This document shows, in pieces, positions 28,971 to 38,582 of a DNA stretch of 64,000 nt. A program made the translations under genes and the position numbers. Location of the stretch: positions 496,001 to 560,000 of the forward strand of contig NZ_JANLGQ010000001.1 of the NCBI RefSeq assembly GCF_026157065.1. The letters run 5' to 3'. The notes under the pieces are model-generated. The model made no database searches. It saw only the letters and a list, made by a program, of their open reading frames with translations, and was not told the DNA's origin. The DNA comes from Enterococcus sp. HY326 (lineage in GTDB: Bacteria; Bacillota; Bacilli; Lactobacillales; Enterococcaceae). Numbering within the stretch: the first letter of the stretch is position 1; each line of letters starts with the position of its first letter.

Positions 28971-30086
28971 TTATTCTGCAGGTGTTTCAGAAACAGTTAC
29001 ATCTCCATCAATGATGGCTTGTTTAGCAGCATTGATTGCTGTCATAGCTTCATCAGACAGGTTGCCTTCTGTGATATCAACACCACCATCAGCTAAACCA
29101 TAGTATAAGTGTTCCCCTCCAGGGAAATCATCGTCTAACGCACGGTTAGCCAAATCTTCCACGGCAGCTCCTACACCTTTAAGTGTTGAAGTTAATGTTA
29201 AGTTTGCAGCATTTCCGTCAGCATCAGTATAGTCACCATCAGCTTCTTGATCACGGTCAACACCGATAACCCAAACTTTATCGCCTTCACCAGCTTCGTT
29301 CAAAGCAATTGCTTCTTCAAAGACCCCAGCACCAGTACCACCAGAAGCATGATAGATAACATCAATGCCACTGTTGTACATAGAAGCAGCGATAGCTTTA
29401 CCTTTGGCAGGATCACCAAATGAAGCAGCATATTCAACTTTTACTTCAATGTCTTTGCCTAATTCTTCAGCAGCAGCCGCAACACCTTCTTCAAAACCAG
29501 CTTGGAAACGGTCAATTACGACGCCTTCTTCACCACCGATAAAACCAACTTGGTTAGTTAAGGTCGTGTAAGCAGCTGCATAACCTGCTAAGTAAGCTGC
29601 TTCGTTATCTCTAAAGGTTGCTGAAGCAACATTGTCCATGTCGTCGATGATACTATCAACAATAACAAAGTTTGTATCAGGATTTGATGCAGCTCCTGTA
29701 CTGATAGCATCTTCTAATAGATAACCAATCCCAAAAATAGTATTGAATCCTTGCGAAACAGCCGAGTCAACGTTTGTTGTGTATTCAGATGCATCATTTG
29801 ATTGAATATAAGCGTAACCGCCAGTACCTTCTGCTAAACCGTGTTCTTCGCCCCAAGCAGTCAAACCTTCCCATGCAGATTGGTTAAAGGATTTGTCATC
29901 AACTCCACCGATATCCGTGATTACAACTGCACTGTGTGCTGCATCAGTAGTACCGCCGCTTGATGCTGACGTACCACCTGATGAATCAGTCGAACCGCTC
30001 GAGTTGTTTCCTCCGCCACAAGCTGCTAGCGTCAACGTTAATGCCAAAGTCGCTGCGCCAAGACCAAATAATTTCGCTTTCTTCAT
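28971..30086 (-). CDS. nupN: BMP-family nucleoside-binding lipoprotein (NupN type)
   Basis: 371-aa substrate-binding lipoprotein (Bmp/PnrA/TmpC family). ATG 30086 (AGGGGGC upstream) begins a lipoprotein signal ending in the lipobox LAAC, followed by a Gly/Ser-rich linker. The Bmp domain shows VVITDIGGVDDKSFNQSAWEGL, IGGEEGVVIDRFQAGFEEG, YHASGGTGAGVFEEA and VIGVDRDQ. It should capture purine/pyrimidine nucleosides at the cell surface for NupOPQ. It lies between cdd and the ABC genes. The longer frame to 30176 has no RBS. Confidence 0.95.
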   Translation of the reverse strand: MKKAKLFGLGAATLALTLTLAACGGGNNSSGSTDSSGGTSASSGGTTDAAHSAVVITDIGGVDDKSFNQSAWEGLTAWGEEHGLAEGTGGYAYIQSNDASEYTTNVDSAVSQGFNTIFGIGYLLEDAISTGAASNPDTNFVIVDSIIDDMDNVASATFRDNEAAYLAGYAAAYTTLTNQVGFIGGEEGVVIDRFQAGFEEGVAAAAEELGKDIEVKVEYAASFGDPAKGKAIAASMYNSGIDVIYHASGGTGAGVFEEAIALNEAGEGDKVWVIGVDRDQEADGDYTDADGNAANLTLTSTLKGVGAAVEDLANRALDDDFPGGEHLYYGLADGGVDITEGNLSDEAMTAINAAKQAIIDGDVTVSETPAE

Positions 30087-30150
30087 TACTGTAAAGCCCC
30101 CTAAATAAGTTTTTTTATTTTCAACAGTCAAAGACTGATTGAATACTGAA

Positions 30151-30549
30151 TTATAAATCCTTATCTGTAAATGCATAAGGCAGCAGTTGCCCCACTGTTG
30201 TCTCTTTTATACTATCATTATCCCCTAAAAGTGTCACCGGCATATCCGGTGAACAAAATTCCGCCATCACTTGCCGACAGGCACCGCAAGGAGAAATTGC
30301 TTCAGGCGTATGCCCAGCAACCACCAGATGTTTAAACTCCCGCTTGCCTTCTGAAACAGCTTTGAAAAAAGCTGTTCGTTCCGCACAATTACTCAAACCA
30401 AATGAGGCATTTTCGATATTAATTCCTTGGTAGATTTCATCTTCTGTCGTTACCAGACAAGCACCTACCGGAAAATGAGAATAAGGAACATAAGCATGGT
30501 CCAAGGCTTTTAGAGCAACATCCAGCCATTCTTGTTTTGCTGTGGTCAT
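30151..30549 (-). CDS. cdd: Cytidine deaminase
   Basis: 132 aa. Zn-dependent deamination of (deoxy)cytidine to (deoxy)uridine, which Pdp can then cleave. Zn/catalytic motifs NCAERTAFF (Cys-Ala-Glu) and PCGACRQVMAEF. YVPYSHFPVGACL and GINIENASFGLSNCAER are typical of the family. ATG 30549 begins 1 bp after the deoC stop; the longer frame to 30606 lies inside deoC and is rejected. Confidence 0.97.
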   Translation of the reverse strand: MTTAKQEWLDVALKALDHAYVPYSHFPVGACLVTTEDEIYQGINIENASFGLSNCAERTAFFKAVSEGKREFKHLVVAGHTPEAISPCGACRQVMAEFCSPDMPVTLLGDNDSIKETTVGQLLPYAFTDKDL

Positions 30550-30550
30550 C

Positions 30551-31213
30551 TTAATACCCCACACCAGTTTGTCCAGCCATAATGGCAACACCAGCACTGG
30601 TTCCAATCCGAGTTGCCCCAGCTTCTACCATTGCTAGAGCTTCGGCTTCATTGTGAATACCACCAGAAGCTTTAACTCCCATATCTGGGCCAACTGTTTC
30701 CCGCATCAAACGGACATCTTCAACTTTAGCTCCGCCTGTTGAAAAGCCAGTCGACGTTTTAACAAAATCAGCGCCAGCTGCTTTAGCTAATTCACAAGCT
30801 TTAATAATTTCATCCTTTTCCAACAAGGCTGTTTCAATGATCACCTTGACTAAAGCACGGTCTTTGGCCGCTTCAACGACAGCTTCAATATCTTTTTGAA
30901 CTTTGTTAAAGTGCGCTGATTTTAAAGCACCGATATTAATCACCATATCGACTTCATCTGCGCCATTTTGAATGGCGTTGGTTGTTTCATAGGCCTTCAC
31001 TTCAGAAGTATTAGCTCCTAAAGGAAAACCAATAACGGTACAGACAGCGACAGGCGCTCCCTGTAATTTTTCTTTTGCTAGAGCTACCCAAGTTGGGTTA
31101 ATACAAACTGAGTAAAAGGAATACTCCTTGGCTTCTTCAATAATTCTTAAAACGTCCACCTCAGTGGCATCTGCTTTTAAAATTGTGTGATCGATTAAAC
31201 GATTCAATTCCAT
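30551..31213 (-). CDS. deoC: Deoxyribose-phosphate aldolase
   Basis: 220 aa. Cleaves 2-deoxyribose-5-P to glyceraldehyde-3-P and acetaldehyde through a Schiff-base Lys. Motifs [36 protein letters not shown] and [14 protein letters not shown] (catalytic Lys), then [17 protein letters not shown] 31222 touches AGGAG; ATG 31213 has 8-nt spacing. It lies 11 bp after pdp in the operon. Confidence 0.97.
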   Translation of the reverse strand: MELNRLIDHTILKADATEVDVLRIIEEAKEYSFYSVCINPTWVALAKEKLQGAPVAVCTVIGFPLGANTSEVKAYETTNAIQNGADEVDMVINIGALKSAHFNKVQKDIEAVVEAAKDRALVKVIIETALLEKDEIIKACELAKAAGADFVKTSTGFSTGGAKVEDVRLMRETVGPDMGVKASGGIHNEAEALAMVEAGATRIGTSAGVAIMAGQTGVGY

Positions 31214-31224
31214 GTTGTTCACTC

Positions 31225-32526
31225 CTAATCTGTGATAATGCCGTGCAGTAACGGCGGTTCTTCAGTTGGTCCGCCAATCGTCACGTTTTGATACAATAAT
31301 TCTTTGACATCCGCAATATCTTCTGTGTTGCTGTAAATCGTCATCAAAGATTCGCCGGCTTTGACCTGATCGCCAACTTTTTTATGGAGCATTAAGCCCA
31401 CGCTGTGATCAATCTCGTCTTCTTTCGTTTTGCGACCAGCTCCCAACATCATTGCAGCAATGCCGATTTCATTGGCTACTAAACGGTTGACATAACCGTC
31501 TTTTAAAGCGGGCAATTCAATTTGATATTGTGCCGTCAATAATTTTTCAGGCTGTTCAATCACGCTGACATCGCCACCTTGATTTTGGACCATCTCTTTG
31601 AATTTTTCAAAGGCCTTGCCACTGTTCAACGCTTCCTCCAGCATTTCCCGAGCAGCTTCTAACGTATCAGCTTTTTCTGCCAAGACAACCATTTGGCTAC
31701 CCAAGGCGTAACACATTTCAACTAAATCTGCTGGGCCATGACCCTTCAAGGTATTGATAGCTTCAACAACTTCTAAACTATTGCCAATCGCTTCTCCTAA
31801 TGGCTGGGACATATCTGAAATCACCGCCATGGTATTGCGGCCAGCTAATTTTCCAATCCGTACCATGGTATGGGCAAGTCGCTTGGCATCCTCAATATTT
31901 TTCATGAAGGCCCCGTCACCGGTCGTCACGTCTAACACAATTGCATCCGCGCCAGCGGCAATTTTTTTACTCATAATCGAACTGGCAATTAAAGGAATCG
32001 AATCAACCGTGGCCGTCACATCCCGCAAAGCGTAGAGTTTTTTATCGGCTGGCGCTAAATCGCCAGACTGGCCGATAACCGCCACATGGCTCTCATTGAC
32101 AATCTGGACAAAATCTTCATCGCTGATTTCAACTTTAAAACCAGGAATCGCTTCTAATTTATCTAAGGTACCTCCAGTATAACCTAAACCACGGCCGGAC
32201 ATTTTAGCAACTGTCGCCCCAACACTTGCAACTAAAGGCGCCAAAATTAAGGTAGTAGTGTCACCCACCCCACCTGTTGAATGTTTATCCACTTTAATCC
32301 CGTGCAATTTGGAAAGATCAATCACATCACCAGAATTTGCCATCGCCAAGGTCATTTCGGTAATTTCCTCATCCGTCATATCCTGATAATAAACCGCCAT
32401 TAAAAAGGCGCTCATTTGATAATCGGGAATTGTACCATTCGTGTAGTTTTCGATAATGAAAAGAATTTCAGCTTTGCTTAATTCATGGCCGTTTCGTTTC
32501 TTTTCAATCAAATCTACCATTCGCAT
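31225..32526 (-). CDS. pdp: Pyrimidine-nucleoside phosphorylase
   Basis: 433 aa, the usual Pdp length. Phosphorolysis of uridine, deoxyuridine and thymidine. The family signature [17 protein letters not shown], the [21 protein letters not shown] segment and the C-terminal Pyr-nucleoside domain ([23 protein letters not shown]) are present. ATG 32526 has AGGGGG at ~10 nt; the frame to 32562 has none. First structural gene of the operon, preceded by a promoter and a 26-bp palindrome. Confidence 0.97.
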   Translation of the reverse strand: MRMVDLIEKKRNGHELSKAEILFIIENYTNGTIPDYQMSAFLMAVYYQDMTDEEITEMTLAMANSGDVIDLSKLHGIKVDKHSTGGVGDTTTLILAPLVASVGATVAKMSGRGLGYTGGTLDKLEAIPGFKVEISDEDFVQIVNESHVAVIGQSGDLAPADKKLYALRDVTATVDSIPLIASSIMSKKIAAGADAIVLDVTTGDGAFMKNIEDAKRLAHTMVRIGKLAGRNTMAVISDMSQPLGEAIGNSLEVVEAINTLKGHGPADLVEMCYALGSQMVVLAEKADTLEAAREMLEEALNSGKAFEKFKEMVQNQGGDVSVIEQPEKLLTAQYQIELPALKDGYVNRLVANEIGIAAMMLGAGRKTKEDEIDHSVGLMLHKKVGDQVKAGESLMTIYSNTEDIADVKELLYQNVTIGGPTEEPPLLHGIITD

Positions 32527-32553
32527 AAAACTCTGCCCCCTAACTTCAAAAAT

Positions 32554-32581
32554 ATTATACACAAAAAATCTAAAAGGTAAA
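32554..32581 (-). promoter_or_regulatory. Promoter of the pdp-deoC-cdd-nup operon
   Basis: Minus strand -10 TATAAT (32559-32554), 16-bp spacer and a weak -35 TTTACC (32581-32576). The palindrome lies immediately upstream of the -35. Confidence 0.6.
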
Positions 32582-32583
32582 CC

Positions 32584-32609
32584 ACTTTAGTAAAACATTT
32601 TACTAAAGT
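32584..32609. promoter_or_regulatory. 26-bp palindromic operator candidate
   Basis: ACTTTAGTAAAA (32584-32595), centre CA, then TTTTACTAAAGT (32598-32609): perfect 12-bp arms. Even symmetry with AAAA.TTTT around the centre is typical of LacI/GalR-family operators. A LacI-type regulator gene lies immediately upstream on the same strand. It borders the -35, which would suit repression. Confidence 0.65.
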
Positions 32610-32643
32610 CCCAAAGAAGAAAACCGAAAAGAATTGTTTTCAC

Positions 32644-33681
32644 TCAGATAGTAGTCTCTTTTGGAACCGCTGTCAATGGTTTTATGCTTTCCCGAATGAT
32701 AAATTCCGTGTCAAAAATCTTATTTGGCACCCGACTATGAGGAAAATCTATTTTATCAACCAAGAATTTTGCCCCATAAAAGCCGATATCAAAGCTTGGC
32801 TGCAAAATTGTCGTGAGAGAAGGCACTAAATAATTAGAAATTTCTAATCCATCAAAGCCAATCACCGAAAAATCTTCTGGAATCTTTTTGCCGATTTCAT
32901 GAATTGCTTGGTAACAGCCAATCGCCATTTCATCATTCCCGCAGAAAATGGCGGTCAGTTCAGGGTTTCCAGCTAGTAAATTTTTAGCTGCTTGGTAACC
33001 ACCTTCGATTGATAAACTACCGTTTGACAAATAATTTTTTCTAAAGGGAATCTCGTGGTCCTTCAAAGCATGCTGATAGGCTGTCTGCCGTTCAATCAGC
33101 TGATAATACCCCTCTTCTTCCTTCAACATGCCAATATGCTGATGGCCATACTCAATCAGCTTGCTGATTGCTCGATAAGCCCCTTCGTATTCTTTCACAA
33201 TTAAACGACCGCCCTTGCGCTCGTTAATCCCTCGGTCGATTAAAATAATCGGTGTCTTAGCAAAAAAACCGCTGTCTAAAGCCTTGCCTTCAGGCAAAAC
33301 ATTGGGCGTTGCCAACAAAATCCCATCCACAGAACGATGAACTAGCTCCTCAATGTATTTTTCTTCCCGTGCTTTACTGTTCTTGCTATTACAGAGCAAA
33401 ATCATATAGCCCAGCGGATTTAAATAGCTTTCGACCCCTTCAATAACCTTTGAGAAAAAGAAATCCGTGACATCTGGTACAATCATGCCAATTGTTTTAG
33501 AATGACGTTTAATTAAATTGGAGGCAAAATAATCCGGCTTATATTGATATTTTTCTACAATATCCAGCACCTTTTTACGGGTTTCCGGACTAAAGCGGGC
33601 CCCTTTATTATTTAAAATTTGTGAAACTGTAGTAATCGAAACCCCCGCCATCTCGGCGATTTCTTTAATCGTCAGTTTCAT
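32644..33681 (-). CDS. LacI-family transcriptional regulator
   Basis: 345 aa. The N-terminal LacI helix-turn-helix TIKEIAEMAGVSITTVSQILNN is followed by the hinge and a periplasmic-binding-like effector domain (TIGMIVPDVTDFFFSKVIEGVE ... FCGNDEMAIGCYQAI ... VIGFDGLEISNYLVPSLTTI). The ribose-operon repressor type is closest by pattern. Position next to pdp and the 26-bp palindrome makes it the probable regulator of the nucleoside operon, where DeoR-type regulators are more usual. The effector might be ribose or deoxyribose phosphate (inference). Confidence 0.9.
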   Translation of the reverse strand: MKLTIKEIAEMAGVSITTVSQILNNKGARFSPETRKKVLDIVEKYQYKPDYFASNLIKRHSKTIGMIVPDVTDFFFSKVIEGVESYLNPLGYMILLCNSKNSKAREEKYIEELVHRSVDGILLATPNVLPEGKALDSGFFAKTPIILIDRGINERKGGRLIVKEYEGAYRAISKLIEYGHQHIGMLKEEEGYYQLIERQTAYQHALKDHEIPFRKNYLSNGSLSIEGGYQAAKNLLAGNPELTAIFCGNDEMAIGCYQAIHEIGKKIPEDFSVIGFDGLEISNYLVPSLTTILQPSFDIGFYGAKFLVDKIDFPHSRVPNKIFDTEFIIRESIKPLTAVPKETTI

Positions 33682-34145
33682 TTTCCACTCCCCCTGTTTC
33701 TTTGTGATTAGGTGAGATAGTTTCTAAAGACTATCTCCATCGTAAAAGTAATTTTCCTAATCAGGACAATTTATTAAACTGATTGCAACTTTCTGATTAC
33801 AACTTTGGCTGCAATCACAAGTTTCAATAGGTGACTGAATAAGAATTTTTCTCATTTGACGAACCCATACTTAAAGCAGTCAACTTGTAAATCAGAATGC
33901 TTTAGGCAAGCTGAAAAATTTGACTATCTTTTATCCGCTTTCAGTTTAACAAATTTAAAAAAAAATACTAGAGTCAGTTTTCTATTTCTCTCGATAAATC
34001 GCTGGAAATGCTATGAATGCTTGGTGAAATTGTCTTTATTTCTACGCTTAGCTTTATAAATATGCTAAAAAATTTTTTAACAAGTATTCGCCTAAAAAAA
34101 TAAAATCCCTCAAAAGCCAGACAACTTTTGAGGAATTTTAACAAC
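33682..34145. other. Intergenic region upstream of the LacI gene
   Basis: 464 bp. It holds a hairpin GAGATAGT (33714-33721) / ACTATCTC (33730-33737) nested inside a second pair GATTAGG/CCTAATC, close to the LacI gene start. That could be an operator or a structured leader. The rest shows no gene; the far end carries the terminator of the methyltransferase gene. Confidence 0.5.
34089..34140 (-). terminator. Terminator of the methyltransferase gene
   Basis: AAAATCCCTCAAAAG (34102-34116) pairs with CTTTTGAGGAATTTT (34125-34139) with small mismatches. The minus strand continues with a T-rich tract (TTTATTTTTTT). Confidence 0.8.
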
Positions 34146-34748
34146 CTATTCTTTATAACTTTTTAAAATGTAATAGCCTTTATCTTTGGTGACAATTTCT
34201 ACATTGCCAAAGACCTCTGCCATTTTTTTTTCAGCGCTGGGTGCGCCTTGCTTTTTTTGAATCACGATTGTCAACGTGCCGCCGGTTTTTAATAACGGCT
34301 CAGCGGCGCTAAGAATTTCATGGACCACTTTTTTCCCAGCGCGAATTGGTGGATTACTGATAATTGCTGCATAGCTAGTTTGGTGGAGCGTTTCATAAAT
34401 ATTCGAGGTGTGAATATCCACATTGTTTAGTTGGTTGGTCGCTGCATTTTTTTCAGCCAGCTCAACAGCCCGCTGATTGATATCCACCATTTCAACGGTT
34501 TTCCCACTAGCTTTGGACAATGCTAGACCAATTGGCCCATAGCCACAACCGACATCCAACAACGTCCCATCAGGCAACTCCTGCCAATCAAAGGCCTCCA
34601 GCAAAACCCGTGAACCGTAATCGACAGTATTGCGGGAAAAAACGCCGCTGTCAGTTGTAAATTGAAACTCATGACCAAGAAGTGTAAAGCGCCAGTTTTC
34701 AAACTGATGCGCTGTCTCCGGATTTTCAGAAAAATAATGATTTGCCAT
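34146..34748 (-). CDS. RsmC-like class I methyltransferase
   Basis: 200-aa SAM-dependent methyltransferase of the small RsmC/YbxB family (16S rRNA guanine-N2 type). SAM motif LLDVGCGYGPIGLALS, acidic MVDINQRAVELA, and the catalytic ISNPPIRAGK (NPPI/R) of N-methyltransferases. The N-terminal HYFSENPETAH is also characteristic. ATG 34748 has AAAGGGG upstream. It lies 11 bp beyond the SGNH hydrolase gene, so co-transcription is likely. Confidence 0.9.
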   Translation of the reverse strand: MANHYFSENPETAHQFENWRFTLLGHEFQFTTDSGVFSRNTVDYGSRVLLEAFDWQELPDGTLLDVGCGYGPIGLALSKASGKTVEMVDINQRAVELAEKNAATNQLNNVDIHTSNIYETLHQTSYAAIISNPPIRAGKKVVHEILSAAEPLLKTGGTLTIVIQKKQGAPSAEKKMAEVFGNVEIVTKDKGYYILKSYKE

Positions 34749-34759
34749 ATGCTGCCCCT

Positions 34760-35335
34760 TTAATTTGCTTGTTGCGCTAGTAAATATTCTTTGATGTCCC
34801 GTGCCACTAAAGCGGTGAAAAAGTCATAGCCTTCTTCAGAAAAATGAAGACCATCCTCCGCTAAAAATTGATCACGGCCGGGATAAGCCGCCATATAGTG
34901 GTTCAAATCGATGAAGGACAAAGCTTTTTCGCCAACGGCTTTGGCTGCCGCCACATATTGTGCCAGCACAGCTTCCGATACAGTTTTAACATAGCTCGGG
35001 CCAACCAACAAGACTTTTTTAGCAGCGCCAAGCTCAGCCACTATTTTTTCCAAATTGGCCTGATAATCAGCCACAGCTACTTTTTGGTTCGTCAAATCAT
35101 TATCTCCGAAAAATACCATAACAAATTCGGCGTCTTCAGCGGCCTTTTTCACTTCTGCCAATCGAGCAACACCATCAACTGACGTATCCCCATTGACCCC
35201 GTAATTTTCAAATACATAGCCGGGAAAACCCATGTCGGCTAAATGTTTCGCTGCTAATTTTTCAACAATATCCGTATTTTGATTATCTAAATATCCTGCG
35301 GTGATGCTATCACCAAATAATACAACTTTTTTCAT
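34760..35335 (-). CDS. SGNH/GDSL-type esterase
   Basis: 191 aa. Block I VVLFGDSITAGY (nucleophile Ser), block II GVNGDTS, block III FFGDNDL and block V EDGLHFSEEGY (Asp/His) give a complete SGNH catalytic set. No signal peptide, so cytoplasmic. Substrate unknown; lipids, acetylated sugars or thioesters are possible. ATG 35335 has AGGAGG at ~10 nt; the open frame to 35392 has none. Confidence 0.9.
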   Translation of the reverse strand: MKKVVLFGDSITAGYLDNQNTDIVEKLAAKHLADMGFPGYVFENYGVNGDTSVDGVARLAEVKKAAEDAEFVMVFFGDNDLTNQKVAVADYQANLEKIVAELGAAKKVLLVGPSYVKTVSEAVLAQYVAAAKAVGEKALSFIDLNHYMAAYPGRDQFLAEDGLHFSEEGYDFFTALVARDIKEYLLAQQAN

Positions 35336-35597
35336 AAAAAAATTCCTCCTCAGCTGAATACCCATTTTTATTTTTTGTGGGCAAGTAAGCATTAGCTTTG
35401 TGCAATTAATGGTTAAACTAACTCTTTTAAATCAACAAAAATTTGATTAGCAAAAGTCTGTCCACTGTTCTTCGTTATTTCTTGTTAATCATATCACGCA
35501 GAAGTCTTTTCACAAAACAAAAGTATTCTAATTAAACATGGGAGATTAGCCAATTTTATGGTAAAATACAGCAGTATAACGGAATTTGGAGGGTCCC

Positions 35598-36521
35598 ATG
35601 GACAAACGGATGAATTATTACAAGATTGGACGGGGAGAATGGCAGGATTTCTACGTCAACGGCAAGGTGCCGCTCACCGCAGAAGAGCTAGAAAATATCA
35701 AGAGTTTCAACGATCAGATTTCCATTCAAGACGTTGAGGATATCTATGTGCCGCTGACCCACTTGATTCAATTGTACCGAAAAGAATACGAATCATTGAC
35801 CTTAAGTAAAGGTCTCTTTTTGCACAGATACTTGCGGGTGCCGCCATTTATCATCGGGATTGCCGGCAGTGTCGCAGTTGGCAAAAGTACCACTGCCCGT
35901 CTGCTGCAGACGATTTTATCCCGCACCTTTAGACGCCGCAATGTTGAACTAATCACCACTGATGGCTTCTTATATCCGAATAAAGTTTTAGCCGAAAAAG
36001 ATATTATGGACCGCAAGGGCTTTCCCGAAAGTTACGACATGGAAAACCTAATCAGTGTTTTAAACCGTGTCAAAAATGGGGAAGAAAATATTGAAATTCC
36101 ACTGTATTCCCATTCGGTCTACGATATTATCGATGGTGAATATGAATACATCAACTCGCCTGATATTTTAATTGTTGAAGGGATTAATACGTTGCAGCTG
36201 CCTGCTAACCAACAAATTTATGTCAGCGACTTCTTCGATTTTTCGATTTTTGTCGATGCTGATTCCAGCGTCATTAAAAAATGGTATCTGGATCGCTTTG
36301 AAGCCCTGCTGGATTCCGCCTTTTTAGATCCGTCAAATTATTATTATCAATATGCCATCGGCAAACGGGAAGACGCTCTCGATATGGCCAAGGGCGTTTG
36401 GAAAAATGTGAATTTGAAAAATTTAGAAGAATATATCTTGCCTACTCGCGAGCGGGCCGATATAATTCTTCATAAATCTGAACACCACATCATTGATGAA
36501 ATCTATTTAAAACGTTATTAA
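35598..36521 (+). CDS. coaA: Pantothenate kinase (type I)
   Basis: 307 aa. Phosphorylates pantothenate in the first step of CoA synthesis. P-loop GIAGSVAVGKSTTARLL, then VELITTDGFLYPN (catalytic Asp), RKGFPESYD and the HSVYDI and EGINTLQ segments of the CoaA/PRK family. ATG 35598 is 4-5 nt after GGAGGG; ATG 35610 is an alternative. 80 bp upstream of guaA on the same strand. Confidence 0.96.
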   Translation: MDKRMNYYKIGRGEWQDFYVNGKVPLTAEELENIKSFNDQISIQDVEDIYVPLTHLIQLYRKEYESLTLSKGLFLHRYLRVPPFIIGIAGSVAVGKSTTARLLQTILSRTFRRRNVELITTDGFLYPNKVLAEKDIMDRKGFPESYDMENLISVLNRVKNGEENIEIPLYSHSVYDIIDGEYEYINSPDILIVEGINTLQLPANQQIYVSDFFDFSIFVDADSSVIKKWYLDRFEALLDSAFLDPSNYYYQYAIGKREDALDMAKGVWKNVNLKNLEEYILPTRERADIILHKSEHHIIDEIYLKRY

Positions 36522-36601
36522 ATTAAGATTTTTTCAGCAGATGTTGCAACCAGCTTTAAAAGGTTCGCCTTTTGAAATAAATAGGAAATGGAGTAGATAG
36601 T

Positions 36602-38155
36602 GTGACCCAAGTCGATATGACCAGCGTTGAAAAAATTATCGTGCTAGATTATGGCAGCCAGTACAACCAATTAATTACCCGCCGCATCCGGGAGTTCGGG
36701 GTTTTCTCAGAATTATTAAGCCACCGAATCACCGCCGATGAAGTTCGTAAAATGAACCCCAAAGGAATTATTCTTTCTGGCGGCCCCAATAGTGTTTATG
36801 ATGAAAATGCATTTCGCATTGATCCAGAAATTTTAGAATTAGGCATTCCCGTTTTAGGTATTTGTTATGGTATGCAATTGATTACCTATACGTTGGACGG
36901 CAAAGTCGAACCTGCTAAAAACCGCGAATATGGCAAAGCCGAACTGGAAATCATCGCTGACGATGCTACTCTTTTTGCCAGCACACCAAAAAAACAAACC
37001 GTCTGGATGAGCCACGGTGATTTAGTCACTGAAATTCCGACTGGTTTTGAAGTTGTCGGCACCAGCAAAGACTGTCCTATCGCATCTATCCAAGATACAA
37101 ATCGTAATTTCTATGGCGTCCAATTTCACCCGGAGGTACGCCATTCAGAATATGGTAATGATTTATTACGTCATTTTGCCTTTGATGTCTGCCATTGCAC
37201 TGGCGACTGGAGCATGGGCAATTTCATCGATATGGAAATCGCCAAAGTCCGAGAAAAAGTCGGCGACCGCAATGTCTTGTTAGCCTTGTCTGGTGGTGTC
37301 GATTCCAGCGTAGTTGGTGTCCTTTTACAAAAAGCCATCGGCGACCAATTGACCTGTATCTTCGTTGATCACGGCCTGTTACGCAAAGACGAAGCCGAAC
37401 AAGTAATGGAAAGTCTTGGCGGTAAATTCGGCTTGAATATCATCAAAGTCGATGCCCAACGCCGCTTCTTAGACAAATTAGCCGGCGTGTCTGACCCAGA
37501 GAAAAAACGCAAAATTATCGGTAACGAGTTTATCTACGTTTTCGACGATGAAGCCTCAAAACTACAGGGTATTGACTTCTTAGCCCAAGGCACATTGTAC
37601 ACTGATGTCATCGAAAGCGGCACGGAAACAGCCCAAACGATTAAATCCCATCACAATGTGGGTGGCTTGCCAGAAGACATGCAATTTGAATTAATTGAAC
37701 CCTTAAATACTTTGTTTAAAGATGAAGTCCGGGCCTTAGGAACTGAACTCGGCATGCCCGATTCTATCGTCTGGCGCCAACCCTTCCCAGGACCTGGCTT
37801 AGCGATTCGTGTCCTCGGTGAAGTCACCGAAGAAAAATTAACAATCGTCAGAGATTCCGATGCCATTTTAAGAGAAGAAATCGCCAATGCCGGCCTTGAC
37901 CGTGACATTTGGCAATACTTCACCGTCCTCCCTGGCATGAAATCAGTCGGCGTCATGGGTGATGGCCGCACCTACGATTACACCATCGGCATCCGGGCCG
38001 TCACCTCAATCGACGGCATGACTGCCGATTTCGCCCGCATCCCATGGGATATTTTACAAAAAATTTCTGTGCGGATTGTCAACGAAGTCGATAATGTCAA
38101 TCGGATTGTGTATGATATTACGAGTAAGCCACCAGCTACGGTGGAGTGGGAATAA
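36602..38155 (+). CDS. guaA: GMP synthase (glutamine-hydrolysing)
   Basis: 517 aa. XMP + Gln + ATP -> GMP. The class I amidotransferase domain (GICYGMQLI with the nucleophile Cys; GVQFHPEV) is followed by the PP-loop synthetase ([16 protein letters not shown]) and the C-terminal dimer domain ending [12 protein letters not shown] 36602 with GGAG 8 nt upstream gives the right length; the next ATG is 5 codons on. The final codons GAG TGG GAA TAA form the att core used by the downstream island, which leaves the protein intact. Confidence 0.97.
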   Translation: MTQVDMTSVEKIIVLDYGSQYNQLITRRIREFGVFSELLSHRITADEVRKMNPKGIILSGGPNSVYDENAFRIDPEILELGIPVLGICYGMQLITYTLDGKVEPAKNREYGKAELEIIADDATLFASTPKKQTVWMSHGDLVTEIPTGFEVVGTSKDCPIASIQDTNRNFYGVQFHPEVRHSEYGNDLLRHFAFDVCHCTGDWSMGNFIDMEIAKVREKVGDRNVLLALSGGVDSSVVGVLLQKAIGDQLTCIFVDHGLLRKDEAEQVMESLGGKFGLNIIKVDAQRRFLDKLAGVSDPEKKRKIIGNEFIYVFDDEASKLQGIDFLAQGTLYTDVIESGTETAQTIKSHHNVGGLPEDMQFELIEPLNTLFKDEVRALGTELGMPDSIVWRQPFPGPGLAIRVLGEVTEEKLTIVRDSDAILREEIANAGLDRDIWQYFTVLPGMKSVGVMGDGRTYDYTIGIRAVTSIDGMTADFARIPWDILQKISVRIVNEVDNVNRIVYDITSKPPATVEWE

Positions 38156-38156
38156 A
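38144..38156 (+). repeat. attL-like direct repeat at the guaA 3' end
   Basis: GAGTGGGAATAAA, identical to 41818-41830. It covers the last guaA codons. The 3' end of guaA is a known target of Tn5801-type tyrosine integrases (established knowledge). The following ~25 bp (GCTAACATAA...TGAATGGG) are also near-identical after both copies. Confidence 0.8.
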
Positions 38157-38312
38157 AGGCTAACATAATATGAATGGGGAAAGCCTATGAATCAACGTTT
38201 TTCAACTGTTAAAAAGCTTGATTTCTACTTAAAATGATATAGTTCCCTACCATTTCCCTACCAAAAACCCCTGTCAGGATAATGTGGGGTACCATAAACC
38301 TAGACCATTGAG

Positions 38313-38339
38313 AGCTAAGCGTTATTGCTTAGCTTTTTT
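38313..38339 (+). terminator. Terminator between guaA and the island operon
   Basis: AGCTAAGC (38313-38320) / GCTTAGCT (38327-38334), 6-nt loop, then TTTTT. It insulates the island operon from guaA read-through. Confidence 0.85.
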
Positions 38340-38547
38340 CTGTCATATTTCATTACGTTTCAATTATGTTATAATTTATTCTACTTCAGATAAACAATTG
38401 ATAATGCCATTGTAATATATTAATTCTTTGAGATTGATTATAAAACAACTATATTGATTCAGAAAGTGTGTTAATTTGAGTCTGCTTAAAAGCGTATAAA
38501 TATATAAATCTCAACTGATAAAAATACGTAAAAAAACAAAGTATAGT

Positions 38548-38553
38548 ATAATA
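38548..38553 (+). promoter_or_regulatory. -10 element of the island operon
   Basis: TATAAT, 30 bp before the first ATG. No clear -35 lies 17 bp upstream (ATACGT), so the promoter may be weak or activated. Confidence 0.45.
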
Positions 38554-38582
38554 GTAACTGAAATTGAATAAGGAGGTACATC

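Larger units (their letters stand above)
38156..38582 (+). other. Left end of the guaA island, non-coding
   Basis: 427 bp between guaA and the first island gene. It contains CCCTACC direct repeats (38245-38251, 38256-38262; 11-bp period) that look like integrase arm-type sites, a terminator (38313-38339) and the operon promoter. No open frame with an RBS was seen. Confidence 0.6.

Noticed and set aside
36522-36601. Purine riboswitch before guaA
   Set aside because: Only 80 bp separate coaA and guaA, and no purine-aptamer conserved bases or terminator/anti-terminator pair could be recognised.
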